Below are positions 1 through 7,904 of a stretch of DNA of 64,000 nucleotides, piece after piece. The notes beneath the pieces are model-generated. The model searched no databases. It was given only the letters and a program-made list of their open reading frames with translations, and was not told the DNA's origin. The position numbers and the translations under genes were made by a program. The stretch's first letter is position 1; each line of letters opens with the position of its first letter. Origin of the DNA: Acidobacteriota bacterium (GTDB taxonomy: Bacteria; Acidobacteriota; Vicinamibacteria; Vicinamibacterales; UBA2999); NCBI GenBank assembly GCA_020851565.1, contig JADZCN010000161.1:1-64000 (forward strand). Reading direction: 5' to 3'.

Positions 1-115
1 CTCGGGACCCCCGAACCCCCGAACCCCCGAACCCCCGAACCCCCGAACCCCCGAACCCCCGAACCCCCGAACCCCCGAACCCCCGAACCCCAGAACCCCA
101 GAACCCCAGAACCTT
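1..115. repeat. 8-bp GC-rich tandem repeat (CCCCCGAA units)
   Basis: About ten head-to-tail copies of the 8-mer CCCCCGAA run to about position 90, then three or more copies of the variant CCCCAGAA follow up to about 115. The array lies just upstream of the thioredoxin gene and may extend past the window edge. The unit has no inverted symmetry and no unique spacers, so it is a minisatellite and not a CRISPR array. Three other arrays of short C-rich units occur in this window. Confidence 0.9.
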
Positions 116-143
116 GAATTACTGTATAGTTGAATAGTTGATC

Positions 144-683
144 ATGTCGCGCGCTCCCGACGCACCACTCGCCGAACCCGCCCACAGCCCGTCAGCGGGT
201 CGGCCCGCAACGAGTGGCCTGGCCCGCATCCGCGGGTGGGCCGGGCGGCACGAGCGCTGGATTTGGGTCGTTGCCTTCGCCCTGCTCCTCGCCTGGCGGT
301 GGCCCCTGCTGAAGGGCTACTACTACAAGTTCGCCGACGTGGCCGCGCCACCGAGTGCCATCGAGTGGCGCACGGACTTCGACGCCGCGCTCGCGGAAGC
401 ACGCCGCGACGGCAAGCGCGTGCTCGTGGACTTCACCGCCGACTGGTGCCCGCCCTGCATCGCGATGAAGCACGACGTGTGGCCGGACCCACGGGTCGCC
501 CGCGCCATCGCGGAGGGCTACGTGCCCTTGCTGATCGACACGGATCGCAATGCCGTCATCCCCGAGCGATACGGCGTGACCGGCATCCCGACCATCCTGA
601 TTCTCGACGGCAGCGGCACGGTCCTGCGAGACGCCTCGTTCCTGTCGGCGTCGGCGATGGTGGGGTTCCTGTCTGGAAGTTGA
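144..683 (+). CDS. Membrane-anchored thioredoxin-fold protein (WCPPC)
   Basis: A 179-residue thiol-disulfide oxidoreductase. A Pro/Ala-rich N-terminus of about 35 residues is followed by one hydrophobic segment (about residues 38-55) that should anchor the protein in the inner membrane with the thioredoxin domain outside. The active site WCPPC is at residues 101-105, and the cis-proline loop reads GVTGIPTILI. The domain resembles the C-terminal thioredoxin part of DsbD (thiol:disulfide interchange), which supplies electrons to periplasmic proteins, but the DsbD membrane core is missing. An upstream TTG at 138 is in frame; the ATG at 144 is preferred. There is no obvious operon partner. Confidence 0.85.
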   Translation: MSRAPDAPLAEPAHSPSAGRPATSGLARIRGWAGRHERWIWVVAFALLLAWRWPLLKGYYYKFADVAAPPSAIEWRTDFDAALAEARRDGKRVLVDFTADWCPPCIAMKHDVWPDPRVARAIAEGYVPLLIDTDRNAVIPERYGVTGIPTILILDGSGTVLRDASFLSASAMVGFLSGS

Positions 684-751
684 AGTGAGAAGCGGCTTTG
701 AGCGCAAGGCGCGGAGTACGCGGTGCGCGCCGCCTGTGACACGCTCATCGC

Positions 752-1492
752 ATGTCCACTGTTCTCGCTCCCACTCCCGCTGCGGCGGACATCGACACCC
801 GGCTCGACGGCTACGACTGGGCGGCCGTGTCGGCACACCTCGCAGCCCATGGGTGGGCGATGCTCGACCGCGTCCTGGCGGCCGACGAGTGCGACGAGGT
901 CGCCGGCATGTATCCCGAGCAGCGACGATTCCGAAGCCACGTCATCATGGCCCGTCACGGGTTCGGGCGGGGGGAGTACAAATACTTCGCCTACCCGCTG
1001 CCCGAGACGGTCGCGGCGTTCCGCTCGTCCCTCTATCCGCGCCTGGCACCCATCGCCAACCGCTGGAACGAGTCGATGGGCGCGCCCGTGCGCTATCCCT
1101 CCGCGCATGCGGAGTTCCTGGCCAGGTGCCACGAGGCCGGGCAGGCGAGGCCGACGCCGCTTCTGCTCCAGTACGCCGAGGGTGACTTCAACGCGCTCCA
1201 CCAGGACCTGTACGGCGAGCATGTCTTCCCGCTGCAGGTGGCAGTCCTGCTCTCCGAGCCCGGGCGCGATTTCACTGGCGGAGAGTTCGTGCTCACCGAG
1301 CAGCGACCCCGCATGCAGTCGCGCGCCGAGGTCGTGCCGCTCCGGCAGGGCGACGCGGTCATCTTCGCCGTGGCGCATCGGCCCGTCCAGGGCACGCGGG
1401 GCGTCTATCGCGTGAACCTGCGCCACGGCGTAAGCCGGGTGCGCTCCGGCCGCCGGCACACGGTCGGGATCATCTTCCACGACGCCCGCTGA
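752..1492 (+). CDS. 2OG-Fe(II) oxygenase (prolyl hydroxylase-like)
   Basis: A 246-residue non-haem iron dioxygenase that should couple oxidation of a substrate to decarboxylation of 2-oxoglutarate. The iron-binding HxD pair is visible as H150-Q-D152 in FNALHQDLYGEHVFP. The distal His is probably H225 in NLRHGVSRVRSGRRH, and the Arg pair about ten residues later would bind the 2-oxoglutarate carboxylate. A conserved GGEFVL stretch sits between them. The domain fills the C-terminal half, and the N-terminal 120 residues are less recognisable. The substrate cannot be read from sequence. It is convergent with the PLP enzyme, with 3 bases between the stops. Confidence 0.85.
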   Translation: MSTVLAPTPAAADIDTRLDGYDWAAVSAHLAAHGWAMLDRVLAADECDEVAGMYPEQRRFRSHVIMARHGFGRGEYKYFAYPLPETVAAFRSSLYPRLAPIANRWNESMGAPVRYPSAHAEFLARCHEAGQARPTPLLLQYAEGDFNALHQDLYGEHVFPLQVAVLLSEPGRDFTGGEFVLTEQRPRMQSRAEVVPLRQGDAVIFAVAHRPVQGTRGVYRVNLRHGVSRVRSGRRHTVGIIFHDAR

Positions 1493-1495
1493 CGA

Positions 1496-2425
1496 CTATG
1501 CGGCGAACGTCTTCAAGTACTTCATCCCCGTATCGCACATCACGGTGACGACGGTGGCGCCCGGCTGCAGGCGCTCCGCCAGGCGCAGGGCGCCAATCAC
1601 GTTCGCGCCGGTCGAGGTGCCCGCAAACAGCCCTTCCTCGCGTGCCAGCCGGAGGGCCATGTTGCGGGCCTCGTCGGTGGACACGCACTCGACGTGATCG
1701 GCCAGCCGCTCCTGCCACAGCGGCACGACGAAGCCGGCCCCGACGCCATCGATTTTGTGCGCACCCGGACGCCCGCCGGAGAGAACGGGCGACTCCGCGG
1801 GCTCGACCGCCACGATTCGCGCGGGCGCGCCCCGGCGCCGCAGGCCCTCGGCGATACCCCGCAGCGACGCCGCCGTGCCCACGCTCTGGACGAATCCGTC
1901 GATCCGCCCGCCGGCCTGCATCAGGATCTCGTCCGCCATCGCGTGGTAGGCCGACAGCTGATCGCGGTTCTTCATCTGGTCGGTCCAGAATGCGCCGGTC
2001 TCGACGGCGACGACACGGGCCGCCTCGATCATGTCCCTGGTCAGCTGCTCGGTCATGCGACCGCCATCGCTCGGAATGATCTGCATCGTTGCGCCCAGGA
2101 TCCGCATGTGATCCAGCTTCTCCTTCGAGAAGGCGTCCGAGGTGACGATGTGCAGCGGATGTCCCTTGACGGCGCATACGAGCGATAGCGACACGCCGGT
2201 GCTGCCGCCGGTGTACTCCACGACCGGTCCTCCCGGGGGGAGACGCCCATCGGCCTCGGCCGCCTCGATCATGGCCAGCGCCATGCGGTCCTTCATGCTG
2301 CCCGTCGGGTTCTCGCTCTCCAGCTTCAGCAGGACGCGCCCGCCGTTTCCGGGGACGATGCGGCGAAGGGCCAGCATCCGCGTTCGCCCCACGCCCTGCA
2401 GGATGTCGTTCAGCGGCTCGTGCAT
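1496..2425 (-). CDS. PLP-dependent cysteine synthase-family enzyme
   Basis: A 309-residue fold-type II PLP enzyme of the cysteine synthase/cystathionine beta-synthase family. The Schiff-base lysine is K45 in GSMKDRMAL. The phosphate-binding loop is TGGSTGVSLS, and the family end motif GTSTGANVIGAL is present. The frame stays open upstream to 2497, but that part overlaps the start of the divergent regulator gene; the ATG at 2425 gives the normal family N-terminus. The family makes cysteine from O-acetylserine or uses related beta-elimination chemistry; the exact substrate is not resolved. It is transcribed away from the GlxA-type regulator, so that protein may control it. Confidence 0.85.
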   Translation of the reverse strand: MHEPLNDILQGVGRTRMLALRRIVPGNGGRVLLKLESENPTGSMKDRMALAMIEAAEADGRLPPGGPVVEYTGGSTGVSLSLVCAVKGHPLHIVTSDAFSKEKLDHMRILGATMQIIPSDGGRMTEQLTRDMIEAARVVAVETGAFWTDQMKNRDQLSAYHAMADEILMQAGGRIDGFVQSVGTAASLRGIAEGLRRRGAPARIVAVEPAESPVLSGGRPGAHKIDGVGAGFVVPLWQERLADHVECVSTDEARNMALRLAREEGLFAGTSTGANVIGALRLAERLQPGATVVTVMCDTGMKYLKTFAA

Positions 2426-2495
2426 GGCCCGAGCGTAGATGAGAGCGCCACGCGGGACCAGTGGCACGAACGACACATTTGATATCGTTATCGCC

Positions 2496-3455
2496 ATGCG
2501 GGTGGATGTCCTCGCGCTGGACGGCGTCTTCGACCTGGGCCTGTCGGCGATCCTCGACGCCTTTCAGACGGCCAACGAGCTGATCGCCGCGTCGCGCAGG
2601 GCGGTGCCGCCGTTCGAGGTGCGCACCGTCGGCGTGCGGAAGGCCGTCAGGACCGCGCAGGGCCTCGCCGTGCCGGTACAGGCCCCCGGAAGGCGGGCGC
2701 CGGATTGCGTCGTCGTGCCGGCCATCGGCTTCAAGATGCCGGGGCCGCTCGAGGCCGCGCTCCGCCGGGCCGACGTTCGCGACGCCGCCGATGCGCTGCG
2801 CCAGTGGGACCGGCGCGGCGCGACGATGTGCGCCGCGTGCATCGGCACGTTCGTGATGGCCGAGTCCGGCCTGCTCGACGGGCAGCGCGCCACGACCACG
2901 TGGTGGCTGGCGCCGCTCTTCCGCCGGCGCTACCCCGCCGTGCTGCTCGAGGAGTCGGGCATGGTTGTCAGGTCCGGACGCCGTGTCACCGCGGGCGCGG
3001 CGCTGGGCCACATGGACCTCGCGCTCTGGCTGGTGCGCCAGGTCAGCCCCGAGCTCGCGTCTCTCACCGCGCGGTACCTCATCGTCGATGCACGGCCGTC
3101 GCAATCCGCCTATGCGCTGACCGATCACCTCGCGCACTCGGATCCCGTCGTCCAGCGCTTCGATGCGTGGGTGCGCGCCAACCTGGCGCGCGGCTTCTCA
3201 CTGGACGAGGCGGCGCGGGCAGTGGGGGCCAGCAAGCGGACGCTGGCGCGCCGCGTCGAGCACGTGCTCGGCACCTCGCCGCTGGCGTACGTGCAGAGCG
3301 TCCGCGTGGAGCGCGCGGTGCACCTGCTGAGGACTACGAGCGCGAGCGTGGACGACATCGCGGTGCGGGTCGGCTACGGCGATGCGTCGACGCTGCGGAC
3401 CCTCCTGAGGCGGCGGCTGAACCAGGGCGTCAAGGAGATCCGTCGGCTCCGCTGA
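2496..3455 (+). CDS. GlxA-family AraC transcriptional regulator
   Basis: A 319-residue regulator with two parts. Residues 1 to about 180 form a DJ-1/PfpI-like amidotransferase fold, with a nucleophile-elbow cysteine in MCAACIGTFVMAESG. Residues about 215-315 are an AraC-type double helix-turn-helix (FSLDEAARAVGASKRTLARRV and VDDIAVRVGYGDASTLRTLLRR). Proteins of this layout bind a small ligand through the first domain and DNA through the second. The frame opens at 2439, but ATG 2496 starts the domain directly (MRVDVLALDG). It is divergent from the PLP enzyme across 70 bp, which suggests it controls that gene and itself. Confidence 0.88.
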   Translation: MRVDVLALDGVFDLGLSAILDAFQTANELIAASRRAVPPFEVRTVGVRKAVRTAQGLAVPVQAPGRRAPDCVVVPAIGFKMPGPLEAALRRADVRDAADALRQWDRRGATMCAACIGTFVMAESGLLDGQRATTTWWLAPLFRRRYPAVLLEESGMVVRSGRRVTAGAALGHMDLALWLVRQVSPELASLTARYLIVDARPSQSAYALTDHLAHSDPVVQRFDAWVRANLARGFSLDEAARAVGASKRTLARRVEHVLGTSPLAYVQSVRVERAVHLLRTTSASVDDIAVRVGYGDASTLRTLLRRRLNQGVKEIRRLR

Positions 3456-3551
3456 AAAATCCTGCCTGGTCCTGCCGCTTGCACGATCGAAACGGCGACG
3501 AGCCCCGCGGCAGGCCCCCGGGAGCGGGTTGCACTTGCGTCAGGAGGTCCC

Positions 3552-4055
3552 ATGACCGATCGCAGGCGTGCGCAAAGCGGGGTAACGTGGTCGAGCACCG
3601 AGATCAGCCCGCGCGCCCTGTTCTGGATCAGGGTGACTGGAGTCGTGTTGCTCGTGGCCGGACTCCTCGTCCTGCGAGGCGCCCTGCTCGTCCTGCTGGC
3701 TGGTGAGCGGGCCCAGGCCACCGTGGTCTCCGTCGGCGGGCCGCTCTCCCCGGACGATCCGTTCTACGCCTACTCGGCGGTGATCGAGTTCGCGCCCGCG
3801 GGCCAGGCCGCGCAACGAGTCGAGCGTCTCCTGGTGGGCCGCCCGCGTGTCGAGCGCCTGCCCTTCACGCCGGCCTGGTGGTCGAGGGTCGAGGCGGGAC
3901 AGCGCATCAAGGTGGCGTATCGCCCTCCCGATGGCGTGGAGATCCTTCACCCGCACGCGCGCTGGACCGGGGCGCTCGGGATGGCTGCTACCGGTGCCGT
4001 CCTGCTCGCGGTCTCCGCGATCATGGCGGGCTCGGCCAGGCCACGGGTATCCTGA
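3552..4055 (+). CDS. DUF3592-like two-TM membrane protein
   Basis: A 167-residue protein with a hydrophobic segment near each end (about residues 25-50 and 140-160). The soluble stretch between them has the DUF3592 pattern: a beta-rich core with YSAVIEF, then GQRIKVAYRPPDGVEI. The function of the family is unknown. A strong Shine-Dalgarno AGGAGGT sits just before the ATG. The next gene begins 6 bases after the stop, so the two are probably co-transcribed. Confidence 0.7.
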   Translation: MTDRRRAQSGVTWSSTEISPRALFWIRVTGVVLLVAGLLVLRGALLVLLAGERAQATVVSVGGPLSPDDPFYAYSAVIEFAPAGQAAQRVERLLVGRPRVERLPFTPAWWSRVEAGQRIKVAYRPPDGVEILHPHARWTGALGMAATGAVLLAVSAIMAGSARPRVS

Positions 4056-4061
4056 GACGCG

Positions 4062-5213
4062 ATGCCTGTGATTCCGTGCCAGCGACACCTGTTCGACATC
4101 CCCGGCGAGGTCGCCTACTTCAACTGTGCCTCCAACTCACCCCAGCTGAGGGCCACGACTGCCAGGCTGCTCGAAGCCGGCGCTGCGAAGGGCCGCCCGT
4201 GGGAGCGCACGCCGGCGAGCTACTTCGAGGACGCGGAGGCCATCCGCGCGCTCGCCTCGGATCTGTTCGGCGGTGACCGTGATGGTTATGCGGTCGTCCC
4301 CTCCGCCAGCTACGGCCTTGCCACGGCGGCCCGCGCCGTCGAGCCACAGCTCCGGCGCGGCGACTCGGTGCTCGTGATTGCCGAGGAGTTCCCCAGCAAC
4401 GTCTTCGCCTGGAGAAGGACCGTACGGGAGACGGGAGCAACGCTGGTCACCGTTGCCCTTCGCGAGGATGGCGACTGGACGCGGTCGGTCCTGGACCGCA
4501 TCGACCGGCGCGTGAAGGTCGTGTCCATCTCGACCTGCCACTGGACCAACGGGGCCCTGATCGACCTCGGGCCCATCGCGCAAGCCTGCCGCGACCTGGG
4601 TGCCATTCTCGTCGTCGACGCCACGCAGTCGCTTGGGGCGATGCCGTTTCCGCTGGCGGACGTCGATCCCGACTTCCTCGTGGCGGCCGGCTACAAGTGG
4701 CTGCTGTTCCCGTACGGCGTCAGCCTGTTCTACGCGTCCCCGCGATGGCGCGACGCCCGGCCGCTCGAGGAGACGTGGCAGGCCCGCGAGAACGCGCGGG
4801 ACTTCGCGCGGCTCGTGGACTACTCGGACGTGTACATGCCCGGCGCGCGCCGGTTCGACGTCGGCGAGAAGTGCTCCGCCCTCCTGCCTGGCGCCATCGC
4901 CGCGCTCGAGCAGATTCGGTCGTGGGGGATCGGCAACATCGCGGAGACGCTGGGCGGGATCAACGCGCGGATTGCGGCACAGCTGGGGGCGTGTGGCTTC
5001 ACGCTGCCGGACGCGGCGGCCCGCTGCCCGCACATCGTCGGCGCCAGCCTGCCCGGTGCCGGCACGGCACGGATCCTCGGCGAGCTGAAGGCGAGGAACG
5101 TCTACGTCAGCCAGCGCGGCGCGTCGCTCCGTTTCGCCCCGCACCTGCACGTGAGCGACGAGGACATCGAGCGGCTCCACGCCGCCCTCGACCACGCCGC
5201 GGCGCGCGCCTGA
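4062..5213 (+). CDS. Class V aminotransferase-fold PLP enzyme
   Basis: A 383-residue fold-type I PLP enzyme of the cysteine desulfurase/isopenicillin N epimerase group. The Schiff-base lysine is K212 in AAGYKWLLFPYG, and the cofactor-binding Asp is in VVDATQSLGAMPF. The mobile-loop catalytic cysteine of SufS/IscS desulfurases is absent: the matching C-terminal region reads VSQRGASLRFAPHLHV. True desulfurase activity is therefore unlikely, and an epimerase, lyase or aminotransferase role is more plausible. It starts 6 bp after the DUF3592-like gene. Confidence 0.83.
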   Translation: MPVIPCQRHLFDIPGEVAYFNCASNSPQLRATTARLLEAGAAKGRPWERTPASYFEDAEAIRALASDLFGGDRDGYAVVPSASYGLATAARAVEPQLRRGDSVLVIAEEFPSNVFAWRRTVRETGATLVTVALREDGDWTRSVLDRIDRRVKVVSISTCHWTNGALIDLGPIAQACRDLGAILVVDATQSLGAMPFPLADVDPDFLVAAGYKWLLFPYGVSLFYASPRWRDARPLEETWQARENARDFARLVDYSDVYMPGARRFDVGEKCSALLPGAIAALEQIRSWGIGNIAETLGGINARIAAQLGACGFTLPDAAARCPHIVGASLPGAGTARILGELKARNVYVSQRGASLRFAPHLHVSDEDIERLHAALDHAAARA

Positions 5214-5283
5214 ACCCCTCGTGCTTTGAACCCCTCGTGCTTTGAACCCTCGTGCTTTGAACCCTCGTGCTTTGAACCCCCGT
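5211..5283. repeat. 16-17 bp tandem repeat between convergent genes
   Basis: Four to five consecutive copies of a TGAACCC(C)TCGTGCTT unit. The first begins on the stop codon of the aminotransferase gene and the last runs into the 3' end of the YCII gene. Unit length alternates between 16 and 17 because of a variable C run. No stem-loop is evident. Confidence 0.85.
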
Positions 5284-5297
5284 TCGACCCCCGTGCG

Positions 5298-6023
5298 CTA
5301 CCCCTCCAGCTCCCGCACGTCCACCTCCGCGGCGTCCACCACCTCGATGTAACGCCGGGCCCACTTGTCGGCTTCGTCGAGCGACGGCAGCGACACGACG
5401 ACGTAGCCGCCGATCATCTCCTTCGACTCGGTGAACGGCCCGTCGATCACGCGCACGCCGTCTTGCGCGTTCTTGTACCGTCGCCCGCGTGCGCTCGGGC
5501 GCATGTTCTCGCTCACCAGGTGAACACCGGCACGCGCGGTGTCGGCGACGAGGCGTTCCATCTCTTCACGCTGACCCGGCGTTGGAGGCGTGCCGGCCTC
5601 GGATGCCGAAGTCGCCTTCCTCAGCGCCATGTAGCGGCGCGCGGCCAGGTGTGCGGGCCTGGGCACCATGCCGATGTCCCAGGCTTCGGTCACCGGGCGG
5701 ATGTCCATCTCGACGTCGCCCAGCACCGCCGCCGCGCGCGTGGCCCACTCGACGGCCTCGTCCAGCGACGCCACGCGCAGGATGCTGAAGCCCGCGGGCA
5801 GCTCGCGATCACCGGTGAACGGGCCCCGGGTGATGGTTCGGGTACCGCCGGTGAACGTGAGGCGCACGCCCTCGGCGCTGGGGCGCAGGCCTTCGCCCGC
5901 CACGAACGCCTGCGCGCGCGACAACTCGCCGATGAGAGCGCCGACACGTGCGACGAGGTCCGGCGTGGGGACGGCGCCCGCCTCCCAGTGGGCGCTGGTC
6001 TTGTGCATGATGATGAATCGCAT
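5298..6023 (-). CDS. Double YCII-domain protein
   Basis: A 241-residue protein with two YCII-related (DGPF-type) domains in tandem: residues 1 to about 115 (MRFIIMHKTSAHWEAG to RPVTEAW) and about 130-241 (RYMALRKATSASEAG to the end). Each half carries the family stretch GPFT-(G/E)-x-(R/K)-E followed by GG-(F/Y)-x-(I/V)-(L/V). Such domains usually occur as single small proteins, often beside ECF sigma factors or hydrolases; their chemistry is poorly known. The ATG follows the stop of the DoxX-hydrolase gene by 2 bases, so the two are translationally coupled. Confidence 0.85.
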   Translation of the reverse strand: MRFIIMHKTSAHWEAGAVPTPDLVARVGALIGELSRAQAFVAGEGLRPSAEGVRLTFTGGTRTITRGPFTGDRELPAGFSILRVASLDEAVEWATRAAAVLGDVEMDIRPVTEAWDIGMVPRPAHLAARRYMALRKATSASEAGTPPTPGQREEMERLVADTARAGVHLVSENMRPSARGRRYKNAQDGVRVIDGPFTESKEMIGGYVVVSLPSLDEADKWARRYIEVVDAAEVDVRELEG

Positions 6024-6025
6024 GG

Positions 6026-7285
6026 TCAGGCGCTGAAGAATTCCACCACGGCCGGCACGAGCACGCCCGGCTTCACATTGTGCGTCTGTCCGGCCAGTAC
6101 GCGGTGCGTGGCGCCCGGAACGGCCTCGGCCACTTCCTGCGCGGCGAGCTTCAGCCTTGCGTCCGTCCTCGAGCCGTGCATGGCCAGGACCGGAACGCTG
6201 ATGGATCGCAGGCGTGCCCTGGGCACCTTGAACTCTGACATGACGGCGGCATCGTAGGGCAGCGTGTGCGCGACGGCTTTCAGCTGGCGCCACACCCACG
6301 GCATCAGCCGCATCATCAGGACGAACGGCGCCGGGACCTGGACCATGGAGCGCATGAAGTACGTGACCGCGCCGCTGCGATGGCCTGCGGCGACGAGCTC
6401 CTGGAGGCGGCGCTCGTGATCGGCGCCGCCGGGATTGCCATTCTGGCCCACGTATGGCGGCTCGTAGGCCGCTACCTTGCGAATATCGATCCCGCTGGCG
6501 GCAGCCTCCAGCGCGAGCGCCCCTCCGGACGACAGGCCGAGGAGGAACGCCGGCTCACCAGCCTCGCGGATGAGTGCCGCGATGTCCTCGATCTCGCGCT
6601 CGCGTGCGTACGGAAGCATGTCGCCGCTCTGCCCGCGCCCGCGCCGGTCGTAGCGGTAGACGGTGAAGTGCGGCGCCAGCAGCGGCGCCAGGCTGGCGGA
6701 TGGCCCGAACGAGCGGCTGCACAGCGCGCCGTCCACGAGAATGAGCGCCGGCCCGTTGCCCGATCGCTCGTACGCGATGGCGGTTCCGTCCCGCGATATG
6801 ACTTGTGACATGACCTCTCCTCGTCGCCCGAGACCCGCCGGCGCGCCGCGCTCACCGAAGCGCGGCACGAGCGCGCGCAGGCGGGGGTCCCGCAGCAGGA
6901 GCCCACCCCACACGAGCGCGGCGATATACGCGGGGAAGAGCACGTGGCTGAGGAAGGGGCTCCCAACCCGCACGTGCGTGGCCACCGCGCCGCCCAGATA
7001 GCCCGTGAGCAGTATGGCGCCGAGCGCAGAGGTCCCCGGAATGACGTAGGCCGCGACACACAGGGCCAGGGTCACGCCCAGACCGAACACGGCGGTCTCC
7101 GGATAGCCGAGCGACCTCGTGCCGGCGACAACGGGTTCGACCTGCAGCAGCTTGCCCACGCTGTCGAAGGCCAGGAACAGGGCAGCGAGCGCGCTGAGTG
7201 CTCGTCCGGCCCAGAGGCGGCCCCCCGAGCCGACGTCGCGGCCCGCAACCTCCATGAATGTCTGACGTTGAGCGGTCGATTGCAT
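6026..7285 (-). CDS. DoxX-like membrane domain fused to alpha/beta hydrolase
   Basis: A 419-residue two-domain protein. Residues about 20-135 hold four hydrophobic segments with the DoxX-family look (LFLAFDSVGKLLQVEPVV, GYPETAVFGLG, YLGGAVATHVRVGSP). From about residue 159 a complete alpha/beta hydrolase follows, with the nucleophile elbow LLGLSSGGAL and the likely catalytic His in GQTHNVKPG. A Met begins the hydrolase part at 6811 and is preceded by GGAGAGGTC, a ribosome-site-like stretch. This suggests two once-separate genes joined by loss of a stop, with a separate hydrolase perhaps still made. The upstream ATG at 7285 has no strong ribosome site. Confidence 0.8.
   Translation of the reverse strand: MQSTAQRQTFMEVAGRDVGSGGRLWAGRALSALAALFLAFDSVGKLLQVEPVVAGTRSLGYPETAVFGLGVTLALCVAAYVIPGTSALGAILLTGYLGGAVATHVRVGSPFLSHVLFPAYIAALVWGGLLLRDPRLRALVPRFGERGAPAGLGRRGEVMSQVISRDGTAIAYERSGNGPALILVDGALCSRSFGPSASLAPLLAPHFTVYRYDRRGRGQSGDMLPYAREREIEDIAALIREAGEPAFLLGLSSGGALALEAAASGIDIRKVAAYEPPYVGQNGNPGGADHERRLQELVAAGHRSGAVTYFMRSMVQVPAPFVLMMRLMPWVWRQLKAVAHTLPYDAAVMSEFKVPRARLRSISVPVLAMHGSRTDARLKLAAQEVAEAVPGATHRVLAGQTHNVKPGVLVPAVVEFFSA
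6811..6819 (-). promoter_or_regulatory. Internal ribosome-site-like sequence before hydrolase Met
   Basis: Read on the minus strand, GAGGAGAGGTC directly precedes an in-frame ATG (codon ending at 6809) at the junction between the DoxX-like and hydrolase domains. It looks like the retained Shine-Dalgarno of a formerly separate hydrolase gene and could still drive a 261-residue hydrolase. Confidence 0.5.
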
Positions 7286-7387
7286 GTCTCTCTCCGTTCC
7301 CCTGGAGGCAGTGCCCTCCAGGCGCCCGGGCCGAGGACTCCCGGCCCCTACCCGGACGACGAACGGTGAGGATGGAGATCGACAAAT

Positions 7388-7840
7388 TCACGGGGTGGCT
7401 GCGCGGGGGGCCTGCGCGGCCGGGATGGCCTCTTCGAGTGTGGCGGTCCACTCCTGGTCCGACTCGATGACCAGATACGAGACACGCGGCTCGTCGGCGG
7501 CGTAGGCCGTGCCGGCTCCCGCGCCCGCGTGGTCCACGACGGTCTGCAGCGGGCGCCCGCTGACGGAACTGTGAAGAGACACCTGGAAGCGGCCGCCTGC
7601 CGCTCCTTCCCCGCGCGTTTCCCACCGCAGCCTGAGCGCGCCCGTGGTCACGTCGAACGACTCGGTCTGCCGGTTGCCGCGCCCCGACCACGTGCCGAGG
7701 GCATGCCACGAGGTCGTGGCCGTCGGCGCCGCCTGCACGACCGGGGCGGCCGGCGCCTGGCACCCCGCCAGCAAGGGAGCAAACGCCGCGAGCGCGAGCC
7801 CCCGCGTCCACGCTCGCAGCCGCCCTCTGCCCGTCAGCAC
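7388..7840 (-). CDS. Small lipoprotein of unknown function
   Basis: A 150-residue protein with a type II signal peptide: basic N-terminus, hydrophobic core LALAAFAPLLAGC and the lipobox cysteine at about residue 27. The mature part is beta-rich (TWSGRGNRQTESFDVTTGALRLRWETRG) and ends with a stretch predicting residual stress or binding values is not evident; no family is recognised. It lies downstream of the aldehyde oxidoreductase operon on the same strand, separated by a 9-bp repeat array, so co-transcription is possible but not shown. Confidence 0.7.
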   Translation of the reverse strand: MLTGRGRLRAWTRGLALAAFAPLLAGCQAPAAPVVQAAPTATTSWHALGTWSGRGNRQTESFDVTTGALRLRWETRGEGAAGGRFQVSLHSSVSGRPLQTVVDHAGAGAGTAYAADEPRVSYLVIESDQEWTATLEEAIPAAQAPRAATP

Positions 7841-7904
7841 CTCAAGACCTCAAGACCCCAAGACCCCAAGACCCCAAGACCCCAAGACCTCAAGACCCCA
7901 AGAC
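7841..7904. repeat. 9-bp tandem repeat (CCCCAAGAC units)
   Basis: Seven or so consecutive copies of CCCCAAGAC or the variant CTCAAGAC lie exactly between the lipoprotein start and the stop of the FAD subunit gene. The unit length differs from the 8-bp array at the window start, but the C-run plus A/G pattern is similar. Confidence 0.88.

Noticed and set aside
1-115. Possible CRISPR array
   Set aside because: Units are 8 bp, contiguous and without spacers; no cas genes are near.
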